Shown in pieces: positions 1 through 11,200 of a stretch of 34,642 bases of DNA (positions are counted from its first letter, which is position 1; each line of letters begins with the position of its first letter). Origin of the DNA: a virus; IMG/VR virus record IMGVR_UViG_3300025131_000203, positions 1-34,642 of that record. One strand, written 5' to 3'. The notes under the pieces are model-generated. The model ran no database searches and had not been told where the DNA came from. It saw only the letters and a list, made by a program, of their open reading frames with translations. Position numbers and translations under genes: made by a program.

Positions 1-1725
1 AAGTTAGAAGATCAAATAAGGGATAATTATAAATTTGTATACGAAAAGAAAGTTCTACCATCGATGCGTAGTTTACAATTTGGTGGGAAACCAATTGAGA
101 TATCTCCTAATCGTATATATAACTGTGCATACTTACCAATAGATCATATTGATTCATTTCCAGAAACAATGTTCTTATTATTAGGGGGAACTGGTGTTGG
201 ATATTCTGTCCAGAGACATCATATAGAAAAACTACCACACGTAAATAAACCTTATACTAAACGTAAGAGAAGATATTTAATAGGTGACTCAATAGAAGGT
301 TGGGCTGACGCTATAAAAGTACTTATGAAATCCTATATGGGAGAGAGAAGGAGTTCAAAGATAAAATTTGATTATTCAGATATACGTGCTAAAGGAGCAC
401 AATTAGTAACGTCCGGAGGTAAAGCTCCAGGACCATATCCATTAAAAGAATGTATTACAAAGATAAAAGGGTTGTTAGAGAACAAGGACGACGGAGAACA
501 ACTGACAACATTAGAAACTCACGATATAATATGTTATATAGCAGACGCTGTCTTAACTGGTGGGATTCGCAGAGCCGCACTAATTTCTTTATTTAGTGCA
601 GATGATGCAGAGATGATATCATGTAAAGCTGGTAACTGGTGGGAACTAAATGCTCAACGTGGTAGAGCTAATAACTCAGCTTGTTTGATGAGACATAAAG
701 TAACCAAAGAGTTCTTTATGGATCTATGGGAGAGAGTTCAATTCAGTGGATCTGGTGAACCTGGTATTTACCTTAACAATGATAAAGATTGGGGTACAAA
801 TCCATGCTGTGAAATAGCTTTAAGACCGTATCAGTTTTGTAATTTATGTGAGGTAAATGTAAGTAATATTGAAAGCCAAGAGGATCTAGAAACTAGAGTT
901 AAGGCAGCTGCATTTATTGGAACACTTCAAACAGGTTATACTGAGTTTCATTACCTACGGGAGATATGGCAAGAGACAACTGAAAAGGATGCTTTGATAG
1001 GTGTCAGTATGACTGGAATTGCTAGTGGAAGAGTACTAGGATATGACCTTGAAAAAGCTGCGAAAATGGTTAAAAGAGAGAACGCGAGAGTAGCTAAATT
1101 GATCGGTGTCAAATCGGCAGCCCGATGTACGACCGTGAAGCCTGCAGGGACGACATCTCTGGCATTAGGAACCTCTTCGGGTATTCATGCATGGCATAAT
1201 GATTTTTATGTCCGTAGAATGAGGGTTGGAAAAAACGAATCTATCTACCAATATTTAAAAACAAGTCATCCGGAATTAGTCGAAGACGATTATTATCGAG
1301 CACACGACACAGCTGTTATTTCTATCCCTCAAAAAGCACCGAATGGTTCTATTTTAAGGACTGAATCACCGTTTGATTTATTAGAAAGAGTTAAGAAAAT
1401 ATCAACTGAATGGGTTGTACCTGGTCATAGAAAAGGTAGTAACACACATAATGTATCTGCTACTATATCACTTAAAGATAATGAATGGGAGGATGCTGGA
1501 GAATGGATGTGGGAGAATCGTAATCATTATAATGGATTATCAGTATTACCCTATGATGGTGGTAATTATAAACAAGCTCCATTTGAAGATATTTGTAAGA
1601 CAAAATATAATCTAATGATGGAAACTTTAACTGAAGTTAATTTGTTAAATATTTCAGAAAATGGTGATAATACAAATTTATCAGGGGAACTAGCTTGTGC
1701 AGGTGGGAGTTGTGAAATAAAATGA
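1..1725 (+). CDS. nrdJ: Class II (adenosylcobalamin-dependent) ribonucleotide reductase, 5' end cut by window
   Basis: Converts ribonucleotides to deoxyribonucleotides with a B12-derived radical. The frame is open from base 1, so the first Met at 64 is internal: the bases before it encode KVLPSMRSLQFGG, a conserved RNR stretch, and an estimated 75-80 N-terminal residues are missing. Seen: NCAYLPIDH with the first redox Cys (124-126); NPCCE, the N-x-C-x-E radical/catalytic motif (799-813); the partner Cys 11 residues after the catalytic one (838-840); the PAGTTSLALGTSSGIH substrate loop (about 1141-1190); and a C-terminal C-x4-C thiol pair, CAGGSC (1696-1713). The NCxYLPxDH and TGVGYSV stretches fit the monomeric RTPR-type class II enzyme rather than class I NrdA. 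It appears shorter than the roughly 740-residue bacterial type, as phage versions often are. The stop overlaps the next gene by 4 nt. Bases 1101-1180 are unusually GC-rich. Confidence 0.93.
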   Translation, partial: KLEDQIRDNYKFVYEKKVLPSMRSLQFGGKPIEISPNRIYNCAYLPIDHIDSFPETMFLLLGGTGVGYSVQRHHIEKLPHVNKPYTKRKRRYLIGDSIEGWADAIKVLMKSYMGERRSSKIKFDYSDIRAKGAQLVTSGGKAPGPYPLKECITKIKGLLENKDDGEQLTTLETHDIICYIADAVLTGGIRRAALISLFSADDAEMISCKAGNWWELNAQRGRANNSACLMRHKVTKEFFMDLWERVQFSGSGEPGIYLNNDKDWGTNPCCEIALRPYQFCNLCEVNVSNIESQEDLETRVKAAAFIGTLQTGYTEFHYLREIWQETTEKDALIGVSMTGIASGRVLGYDLEKAAKMVKRENARVAKLIGVKSAARCTTVKPAGTTSLALGTSSGIHAWHNDFYVRRMRVGKNESIYQYLKTSHPELVEDDYYRAHDTAVISIPQKAPNGSILRTESPFDLLERVKKISTEWVVPGHRKGSNTHNVSATISLKDNEWEDAGEWMWENRNHYNGLSVLPYDGGNYKQAPFEDICKTKYNLMMETLTEVNLLNISENGDNTNLSGELACAGGSCEIK

Positions 1726-2168
1726 AAACTCTATTAACAATATTATTAGTATTAATTTTTAATAATAACTATAGTCAAATCTACGACAACTATAGAGTAA
1801 GGGCTTACAGTAACCCTATTTGTTTAGGTAATGATACAATTCCTATAGAAGTAGTTTCAATATCTAATACCATCACTGTTGATAAACCAATGACTATATA
1901 TATACCAACAGTCTTTACTCCAGATGGAGATAATATAAATGATGTGTTTTATGTATTTGGTAATTTTCATTTTAAAGATCAAGGTATAGGTGGGTTGAGT
2001 TTTGAGATCTACAACCGTTGGGGACAAATGGTATTTAAGACAGAAGATTTAAGTGAAGGTTGGGATGGTAACTATAGTGATAATCCATCACCTATAGGTA
2101 CGTATGTGTATCAACTAAAGATCCGTGATCTTATAACAACATCTGGAACAATAACATTAATTAGGTAA
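1722..2168 (+). CDS. Secreted mini-protein with T9SS type B (CHU_C) sorting domain
   Basis: 148 aa. Residues 1-19 are a signal peptide (MKTLL, hydrophobic core, polar NNNYSQ). Residues 20-60 are a short segment with one Cys and no recognisable domain. Residues 61-148 match the gliding-motility-associated C-terminal domain: IPTVFTPDGDNINDVF, then IYNRWGQ (96-102), GWDG (113-116), PIGTYVYQLK and the terminal GTITLIR. In Bacteroidota this domain sends cargo through the type IX secretion system after Sec export. Here there is almost no cargo. The start overlaps the nrdJ stop as ATGA, suggesting translational coupling and early or middle expression. A terminator follows directly. Domain identity is confident; the function for a phage is not known to me. 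Surface modification, a bait or inhibitor of the host T9SS, or superinfection exclusion are all speculative. Confidence 0.85.
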   Translation: MKTLLTILLVLIFNNNYSQIYDNYRVRAYSNPICLGNDTIPIEVVSISNTITVDKPMTIYIPTVFTPDGDNINDVFYVFGNFHFKDQGIGGLSFEIYNRWGQMVFKTEDLSEGWDGNYSDNPSPIGTYVYQLKIRDLITTSGTITLIR

Positions 2169-2171
2169 TTA

Positions 2172-2199
2172 AAAAGGGGACCCGTTTGGATCCCCTTTT
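2172..2199. terminator. Bidirectional intrinsic terminator between convergent operons
   Basis: Stem AAAAGGGGA (2172-2180) pairs with TCCCCTTTT (2191-2199). Two further pairs extend it inside a C/A mismatch (2181/2190) and leave a GTTT loop. Read on the plus strand it ends in TTTT, 4 nt after the CHU_C stop. Read on the minus strand it ends in TTTTTT about 50 nt after the stop of the giant gene. It therefore serves both convergent transcripts. Confidence 0.8.
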
Positions 2200-2208
2200 C
2201 TGGTTACA

Positions 2209-2243
2209 GGAACTTTGGGTATGGTGCCCATTTTTGTAGTTCC
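2209..2243. other. Possible 3'-UTR stem-loop of the giant gene
   Basis: GGAACT (2209-2214) pairs with AGTTCC (2238-2243), with an inner TGGG/CCCA pair (2216-2219 with 2227-2230). It lies between the stop of the giant minus-strand gene and the terminator, so it would be in that transcript's 3' end. The outer stem has only six pairs and the loop is large. It may protect the 3' end or may be chance. Confidence 0.3.
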
Positions 2244-2247
2244 TATT

Positions 2248-5200
2248 TTATTTATTTTCTAGTTCATATATTTTGTTTACTCTATCTCTTTCATATGTTA
2301 AAGCTCTTATTTGTTTTGCTGTTAACCCTAATCTTAATAACAAATTAACTTGTTCTGCTTTGTTCATATCATTAATTTCCTTCTTTCTTTTACCTTCTTT
2401 ACTAGATTTATATTTACTAAGTTTCTTTAAAGCTTTATTAACTTTATCTGGATTTCTTTTGTATTCATTTACAATTTGTTCCACTCTTTCTGGTTCTGTA
2501 GTAGGATGTCTTTGTAATATTTCTAATTCTATTAATAAATCATGTTGCTCGTTAGCATTTAGATTAAAGATATTTTTTTCTAATTCTTTTACGGGATTTA
2601 CTTTTTTAATTTTCCAATCATCGTTTTTCTTAGGTTCTGTAGGTTCATCATATAACTTTAATGATTCTTCAATTTCCTCTTTTTTCTTTTCTTCTTTAGA
2701 TTTAAATCTATTTTCATCATATTCAGAAGGAGTATATATTTTATTATTTTCTCTTTGAGCTTTTAATATTGCAGCTACTCTACTATCTTCATTTTTCATA
2801 GCTTTGATCTCTTCATCACTGTATCCTATCTGCTTTAAGATATTTTCTTGTTCTTCTTTAGTATACAAACTAGGTTTAACTTTAGCTTTCGTCTCTAGTC
2901 TAATTTTCTTATCTTCCTCTACTCTAATACTTTGTTCTGAAGGAGATTCTAATTGCCATTCTGGCCATCCAAACAGCATTGCTACTCTTTTCCACCATGC
3001 ATTATTAGCATCTAAAGCTCCTTTAACGTTTTCCATTTTTTGGAATAATCTATTTAAAGGTGCATTGGTAGTAGCTGCAATTACTTTTGCAACAGATTCA
3101 TATATTGGGTTATTTATATCCCATGGATTACTAGCTTCAGGTTTGTCTTTATTATACTCCCAATTACTAGCTGCTTGAGTAAGTTGACTTAATTTTATAT
3201 CTAAAGGAGGAGCAACATCAAACATTTTTAAAGCTGATTTCTCAAACTGAGGTCCTTTCCAACTATCACTTTGAGAACGTTCATATATATCTAATCCAAC
3301 ATTTTTCAATGTAGAAACTATAGCTCCTCCAACACCTAAACCTCTTAAAGTGCTATCTAACATTCCGTTAGCAATATCATAGTACTTTTCTTTCTCATCA
3401 TCTGACATTTCATCATCATTAACTATAGCAAATATTGCTTGTTGTAAAGCATTGAATATAAGATTCTGAACAAATAAGTAATATATTATTTTAGATACGT
3501 TATGTTTCCAATCTCCTCTACCATTAATAAGATCTTGCGTAGCTTTCTTTATCAGTCTATTATACTGTAAAGGAGTGTTTGCGAAAGCTAATATAACTCT
3601 ACCTGCTCCACTAGCTTGTTGCATACTAATTTTATCTGGTCTAGAGGACTGTTGGTTTTCCTCCGATATTTCCTTCCATTCTCTTTTAGAAATTACTTCA
3701 GCTTCACTTTCAGTATATTTCTTATTAGTATCAGGGTTTGTTTTCTTCTTTAAATCATTAATTCTATTTCTATAATAAGTAGCACCACCAAACGCTATAG
3801 CAAAACTATCAGCTATTTGAGTAGGTTTAAATCCTTTTCTAAGTAACAAATTTACAAATGCTGCTGCTTTATTTGATTGACCATCTAAAGCATCTGCTAT
3901 TTCTGATTCAGCAACGTTTATCTTTAAACCCTTTCTACGCGCAACTAAGAAATCAGAATTAAATAAATGCATAAAATCTTTCCAAAATCGAGGCTGATTA
4001 GCAAATGCAATCGCCATTTTAGCTGGATTGTTAAAATTCCAATTACTATAATTTATCATAGATATAGTCTGCAACACAGCAGATCTCATATTATAGAACA
4101 TAACAACACCAACAGAATTATTAACCCAGTTATTTATTTGTCTTTCTAATCTACCAGCATTTTGAGGTCGGTTACTACCTCTTTTCATACGATCTAACAT
4201 GTTCTCTAAAGCTTCTCTATACTTTGCTCCATGTATAGCTTCTAATTTATTCAAGTTTTCTTCGGAGAATATTATATCAGCATTTTGTATGAATTGCTGC
4301 ATATACTTATTTCTTTTAGTAGTAGATAATCCATGTGTTAAATCACCTGTTATATTTCCAGTTCTCCAATTTCCACCAGGATAAGCATAGCCATCACCTT
4401 TGTTTATTGCAATAAGTTGCCCTGCAAATACATCTAATTCTAAATTATCTTTACCAATTTTTCTTATAGCGTTTAAATCTGTTTTTGATAATCCGTCTAT
4501 AGTTATACCTTGTTTATCCCATGCTAATATCCTAGCTACTTCTTCATTAGTAAAGTTTTTATAAACCTTTTGAGTTAAAGGATGTTTATAAAACCAACCT
4601 TTTTTACCTTTTAATTTTTTTACTAAGGTACTATAATCATTTAACAATGCACTTTGATCAAAATTAAGAGCAGTATATCCTTTGGCATATGGGTCTAGTA
4701 AATTATCTTTTAACCATTGCATGTCTTTATTACCTTGTTCACCTTTTCCAAGGTTAGGATACATTAAACCAACGAAATCTTCAGCTGATGGTGGGATAAA
4801 GAATTTAAATTTACCTTTACGTTTACCTTCTTCTTGAGCTGTTATCCTAGAGTATCTTTTGTAATATGGGATTCCGCTTACCCTCTCTAATATCTCATTG
4901 AAATCCTTATCTAATGTTCTACTATATTTTACGTGCTGTGTTCTATGTGTTATATCTTGTTCAGTTAAATCTTTTTCGACTGCATCTACATTTGGTTTTG
5001 AGTCATCAGCAAAATATACTTCATTATAACCATCTTGAGCAATTAAAGCATTAATAACATCGACTTTCGCTTGTGGATCACTACTACCCACACCAAAAAC
5101 ATCAACATCACCTAACCCTACTGATGCTAAAAATAATTTTATATAAGGAGCAGCCTCTGCATTCCTAGCTGTGATAACTTTTACATTTTCAGATCCATGC

Positions 5201-8200
5201 TTATCTACTATATTCTTAGCTACCACAACCATTTTTCCTTCTTTAATATCACTGGGTTTATCAAAGTCTGAGAAGTCAAAATCAGCTCCTGCTTCTTCTA
5301 GCTCCGCAGCTTTATCTGCATATGCTTTAGGATCTAGTTGTGCTTTTACATATCCTTGAGTGAAGGAGTTGGTTCTTATTTCTACCTCTGCTGGAACTGG
5401 ATCTGCTATTCCTTGTTTATCTGTATCTATTTCAACAAAATTATCTTTGTATCTATCTTTGTAGTATTGCTTAGATTCATTTACTTGATTCCAATTGTTA
5501 GTTACGATAAAATCTTTTAATCTTCTTTCTTTCCTTTTTCTATTAGCTTCTAAACTACTTTCTAAAGATCCTCCTGAAAACAATATTAATACATCATAAC
5601 CTTTATCTTCTAAATCTTGAATCTTCCTATCAGTAGCTTTAGTAGAAGCTCCTGTGAGATCAAGAGTTAATCCTTTACCTTCATCTGATAGCTTTTCTAA
5701 TTCAGCGTCAGCTAGCTTTTTTGCTTTTGCACCAATACTAGCTCTAATACTACGTTGTCTAGTAGTATAATTAGTTTCATCCGTAGGTAAACCAGCCTCT
5801 TTTTTTAGTTTTTCTACGAAAAAATCTTGATTAATAGGTGAAAATCCCTGATCAGTTAAACCTAACTTCTCCATGTTGGTAGTTTTATAGCCACCACTAG
5901 GACCTATTATTATAACAACTTTATTATCAGACAAAGGGTAACCTTGATCCGCTAACTCAGGAGGTCCAACAACCCTAACTTTATCACCTGTTTCTATTAA
6001 TACATCATCGGCATCAAAACCATATAATTTTTTATTTTCAGTATCTAGATCAAAAATTGTATTATCTGCATCTGTTTGGTTAACGGCGTTTAATACATCT
6101 AATCCATCTCCGTTTTGTAATTCAGTTATTAAACCTTCCTCTTCAAAATATACCTTATCAGTATCTATATCTATTAAAGGAATGTTATCATCTTTATATC
6201 TAGTACCTTCTTCTAACGTGTGAGTACCAGGTTTTCTAATTCCAGGAGTTTCTATTTTTAAATAAGTTCCTTTGTTATCAAACTCTTTTCCTGTAAAATT
6301 AACATTCTTATCAACTGCGTCCGGAATTATAGCAGAACTATATACCTCTAACTCTTTGTCAAAAATTTCTTTAGCTTTATTTACTTTTGAAGGATCGCTA
6401 ATTATATAGTTATATGTATATCTTTTCATTTTCTGAGCTGGTAAAGTATGTTCTAACACAAAAGGATCATTAGCATCTAACTTATATAAATCTATAATTT
6501 CTGATCTAGTCATTGTTGGTATGTATCTAATATCTGAAGCTATTTTTCCAAGTGCATCCATTGCATCTGGTCCGTAGATTATTTCAGTTATTGTAGCAGC
6601 CCCTTGCTCATCTATCTCATTATTAACATAAGCTTCCCTTAATTTTTCAACTAGCTTTTTTAATATTTTTTTAGCTTTTAAACCTTCTGGTTGTATTTCA
6701 TTTCTGACATATTCAATTCTTTTTTCAAGTGGTAATTCATCAAAATATTCCACTCCATATTTAGCTTTATCTGCTTTGGTAAATCTTTGTGTATACCATT
6801 CTTTATGCGAATTTATTTTACTAGGTACTTTCCATTCTTTCTTTACTATTTCTATAGCTTCTTTTTCAGTATATTTTTTATTAGTATCAGGGTTTGTTTC
6901 ATTTTTTAAATCATTGACTCTATCCCTAATACGATCACCTAGACTTTCCTCAATTCCTAGTTGTCTTCTACCATCCTCTACATTTCTAAATAAACTTAAA
7001 CGTTTTCCATGTCCATGTAATTTAACATCACTCTCAGTTAATTCCGCTCCAAAATCATCATTAGTAGTCTCCCATTGACCAAGTCTAGCAGGTGATGTAA
7101 AAGCTGGTAATATATACTTATTTACCTCTTCCTTTGTAAAAGTACCATCTTCTATTAATCCATTTAATAAATTTATTATTTGTACTCTTGCGGCATTGAG
7201 TTTATCTAATGTGTTAATAGCCGTAGTACCAGTTTCTATAACAATTTCTTTATCTGCCGCAATAGCTTCTAATGTTGAAAATATACCTATTTCAGCTTCT
7301 TCTTCATATACTTTTAGTTGTATACCAGAAAAATCTTTCCATGTACCCAAAGATGTAACTTTATCAAATTCTCTTTGAAACTCTTTACCAATGTTTTTTA
7401 GTTTAGCTCTGTTTTCAAAATCAGCTTTAGGTACAGATTGCATCAGCGTATTTATAAACCAATCCTTATCTCCACGTATTCTTCTCTCATTTGCTTTTTC
7501 TTGAAAATCAACACCACTTATTACATGAGCTATTCTTAATTGAACATCCCTAGGTTGAGCTTTAAATGTGGTACTAAAGTATACATCACGATCTCTTTCT
7601 ATACGCGTAGCTATGGCCGCTATATAATCACTTACCGGTTTAAATCCTTGTAGCTTTTGATTTTCTTTTAATTTATTTACAAATGCAGGATCTTGTGCTA
7701 TTTGCATAAAAGCATCAAGACCAATTTCAACTGTTAATCCACCCGCTAATGCATCTTTCCTTGTTCCTTTAGTTGATTCTGCGTATGGTTTACCAGTTTT
7801 CTTATTAATTGCCTCAGTACCTCGTAGCAAAAAGAAATTTACTACATCATCTTTTGTAAAATCTTTTTTAATATACAATGTATTACCAGCTGTTTCACTT
7901 TTAACTACATATCTACCTTCTTTTTCCGCTATCCTTGTTTCTTCCACTGACATTTTTTCAAGAACAACCTCTGTAAAAATTCTGTCTTCAGGTTTTTTAA
8001 GTCTTTCAAGTTCAACTAATTTACTTATATGTAAATCTTTTACTACGTCCCAATTGTCTTTTAAAAACTGTTCATATTTATCACCTCTACCTAATAATTT
8101 TTGGATAGGTAATCTAAGTTTTTCTTCAATAATATTTTCTACGGTATTTTTAAACTCATAAGAAGTTACATCAGGTAAATCCTTAGCTTTATAAATTCCT

Positions 8201-11200
8201 TTTATAGTTTCTAAAACTTCATTATAAAGAGGATCACCTTTACTAATACCTAGTTTTTTCCTAAGTGTAGATTCAACTATATTTTCTATCTTTGCTGTAG
8301 CTATGTCAATTTCTTCTATTATGTCTTGAGTAGTTACTAGTTCAGCTATTTCTGCTGCTGATAAATCATCTATTGTTTTAGAGAAATTTTCTATTACTGG
8401 CAATGACTTATGGCCTTCTAATACTATCTTTTTATATAAATAGGCCATTATCCAACCATCAAAATCATCATTTTTAGTATGATCAAAATTTCTTACATGC
8501 TTCATAAATGGTATAGAAGCTGCATCATAAATAGTTTGTTCTCTTTGTTTTTTTGTTAAGTTTTGATATTTAGGTGTATTGAGTAAATTTCTTTTATAAG
8601 CTATAGAAATAATTTTATCCCTGTAACCTGCCCAAATTTGCTTATATGGTAAGCCATTCCTTGTGGTTACAATATCGTCTGCACCTTTTAAGTGATCTTC
8701 ATAAGTTTCATTAACTCTTTCTTTTCGAGCTCTATCTGATTCATCTTTTTTATATTTTTGTATAGGAATAGGTTTTATAACTTTATTAGCATCACTTACA
8801 ATTTTCCGTAATGCAGTTAATTCATCTTCTTGTTCTTTAGAGTATGTAGGTGACGTAGTATTTTGTGCTAATTTAGCTTTAGCTACTATGTCTTGAATTT
8901 CCTTAAGTGCTTTTTGCTTAGCTGATACTGCCTCTTTAACAGAAGAATAATAAACACTTTCTTGAGTTGCTACTATATCAGGGACAGTTAGTGTTGTTGG
9001 TTTTTCACCAACTTTTGCTTTTGCGGCATAAATATCTTCTACAGTTAATTCACCACTTTTTAACTTCACCCCTATATCAGTAAATATTTTTAATATTTGA
9101 TTAGATCCTGCTAAATCCATCCAATATTCCCCGTCTGTAGCATTTTTTAAACCTTCATTCCATAATAAACCTAGTTGATTTACAAAATGATCAATCTTTT
9201 TTAAATCAATTTTATCTATCGATTCAAAGAAAGCTGCTATAACTTCATCATGATTAATTCGACCCTTATCTCCTAAATCCTGTTCAAAAACCCATTTCGT
9301 ATAAAGTTTTGGTTGATATTCTTGTACATATTGCAATATCTGTGTGCTTAAATCCTTAAATGCTCTTGGATTTTCTTTTAAAATCTCGATTGCTAATTTA
9401 TGTGCTGGTTCATGTAGAGTAGTATAAGGTCTATCATTTTTAACAGAATTTTCTCTTACAACCCATTGAACATCATATCGGTCATCATAGAAACCATTAT
9501 AATCACCACTGCTTATTCTGCTAATTGCATCATTTCTTCTATCTTCTAATATCTTTTTTTCTCTTTTGAATTTATCTGTATCAACATTACCATAATTCCA
9601 AGCTTCTTCTATTAGATCGTCATAAAATTTAGTTATTTCATTAACAAAATCTTCTATAGTATTAACACTTCTATAATCAAAATTAAATCCTTTTTTATTT
9701 AAAATTTCAACAAGCTTAATATTACGCACATCCTGAGCATCAAATTCTTCTTCATTATAAATCTTAATACCTTCAGCTCTTATTTCTGAATCAGTGATTT
9801 CATGATTATCACCTTTTTTATCACGAATTCTTTGCTTTGCTTTTGTTTTTATATCATTTAATCTCTTTCTCTTTTTTCCATTTATTCTATCAAAAATACT
9901 AGAAGCTTCTAAAGCAACATACCCAGAATTAAAAGGACCATTTTTATCTCTAAACATTTCCATTAATCCCATCATACTTTGATATCTTAGCTCAAATTCT
10001 TTTACTTTTTCTTTCTTTTGATTTATATCTAGATCTGGATTAGTTATTATATCTTTATATAGTTGTCTAACGTTATGAGCATCTATCAAGGCGTCTGTAT
10101 AGTATTCTAAAGCATTCTCATTAATACCTTCTTCATAAAGTCTATTCTCAATTTCAGTTTGTGTTTGACCCATAGTTTCAAGAGCCATTTCTCTAAGTCT
10201 ATTATTATTTTCTATCTGTTTTTTTATCTCTTTTATTCGATTTAAATATTCTTGATACCCAATACTTTGTTTATCTTTAATTTTAAGACCATCATATTGT
10301 TGTTTTAATATCTCTAATTGTTCTTCTAGTTGTTTATTTTCATCTAAAGCTTTTTGAACTTTATTAATATTCTCCCTAAGTGCATGTAATTCACTACTAC
10401 TAGCAAAATTTGTTAAGATTGTAGCTGTAATAACTGGTGAAGCACTCATGGTAAAACCATATGCTAATGATACTACTGTTGTTTCACCTAAATTTTCAAA
10501 AGGATGTCTACCATCTATTAAGTTTTGACATATTGTAGTTGCGTTTTCACAAGCAACTTCACTAGCGGTCATTACTGCAACACCTGTTTTTCCAGTAAAA
10601 TTTCGTATAAAAAAATCTCCTCTATGTTTGTAAACTTCCCCTTTAAGTCTAGGATTTTTTATACCTCTTAATATTTTGTTACCTTGAAGAAGTATTGGTG
10701 CTGTACTTAAATAAGCAAATGCTCCTTCCGCGACTCCGTAACCTATACTTTTCCAAAATATCTCCCATTCACTATATGTTTTAAAACCAGATGCCCTTAG
10801 TGCATCATTTTGTAAGTTCATTTCAATATCTTTCTTACCATAACCAGTAAGTGCAGCCCATACAGCTGGATTGATTGCACCATCCGTTGCTACTGTAGCG
10901 GCTATCATTAGTACTATTAATGGGAGTTGAGTTACAACTGTACCAGACATGTATTCTCCAAAATCCCATATATTTTCTATATCACCAAAAGCTGGTGTAT
11001 TTCTAAATTGCTCAAATTCCATATCTTCGTCTGTGAAAATACGATAAGCTTTATATACCTCTGTTACAATTTTTCTAGGCCCCGATGGATATAGATGATT
11101 TAATGTCAATTGAGTAGGATCTAAATAACTACCTATTTTACTTGCAGCGTATACAATAGAAAGAACTAAATCTAAAGTTTCCCACCCTAATCCTTCATAT

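Noticed and set aside
1415-1615. 66-codon plus-strand frame inside nrdJ
   Set aside because: Out of frame within conserved RNR sequence, with a biased composition and no leader.
8400-8790. Sigma-factor-like helices in the giant protein (FDGWIMAYLYKKI region)
   Set aside because: Only a weak resemblance in a few helical stretches; no region 2.4 or 4.2 signature could be seen, so it is not called.
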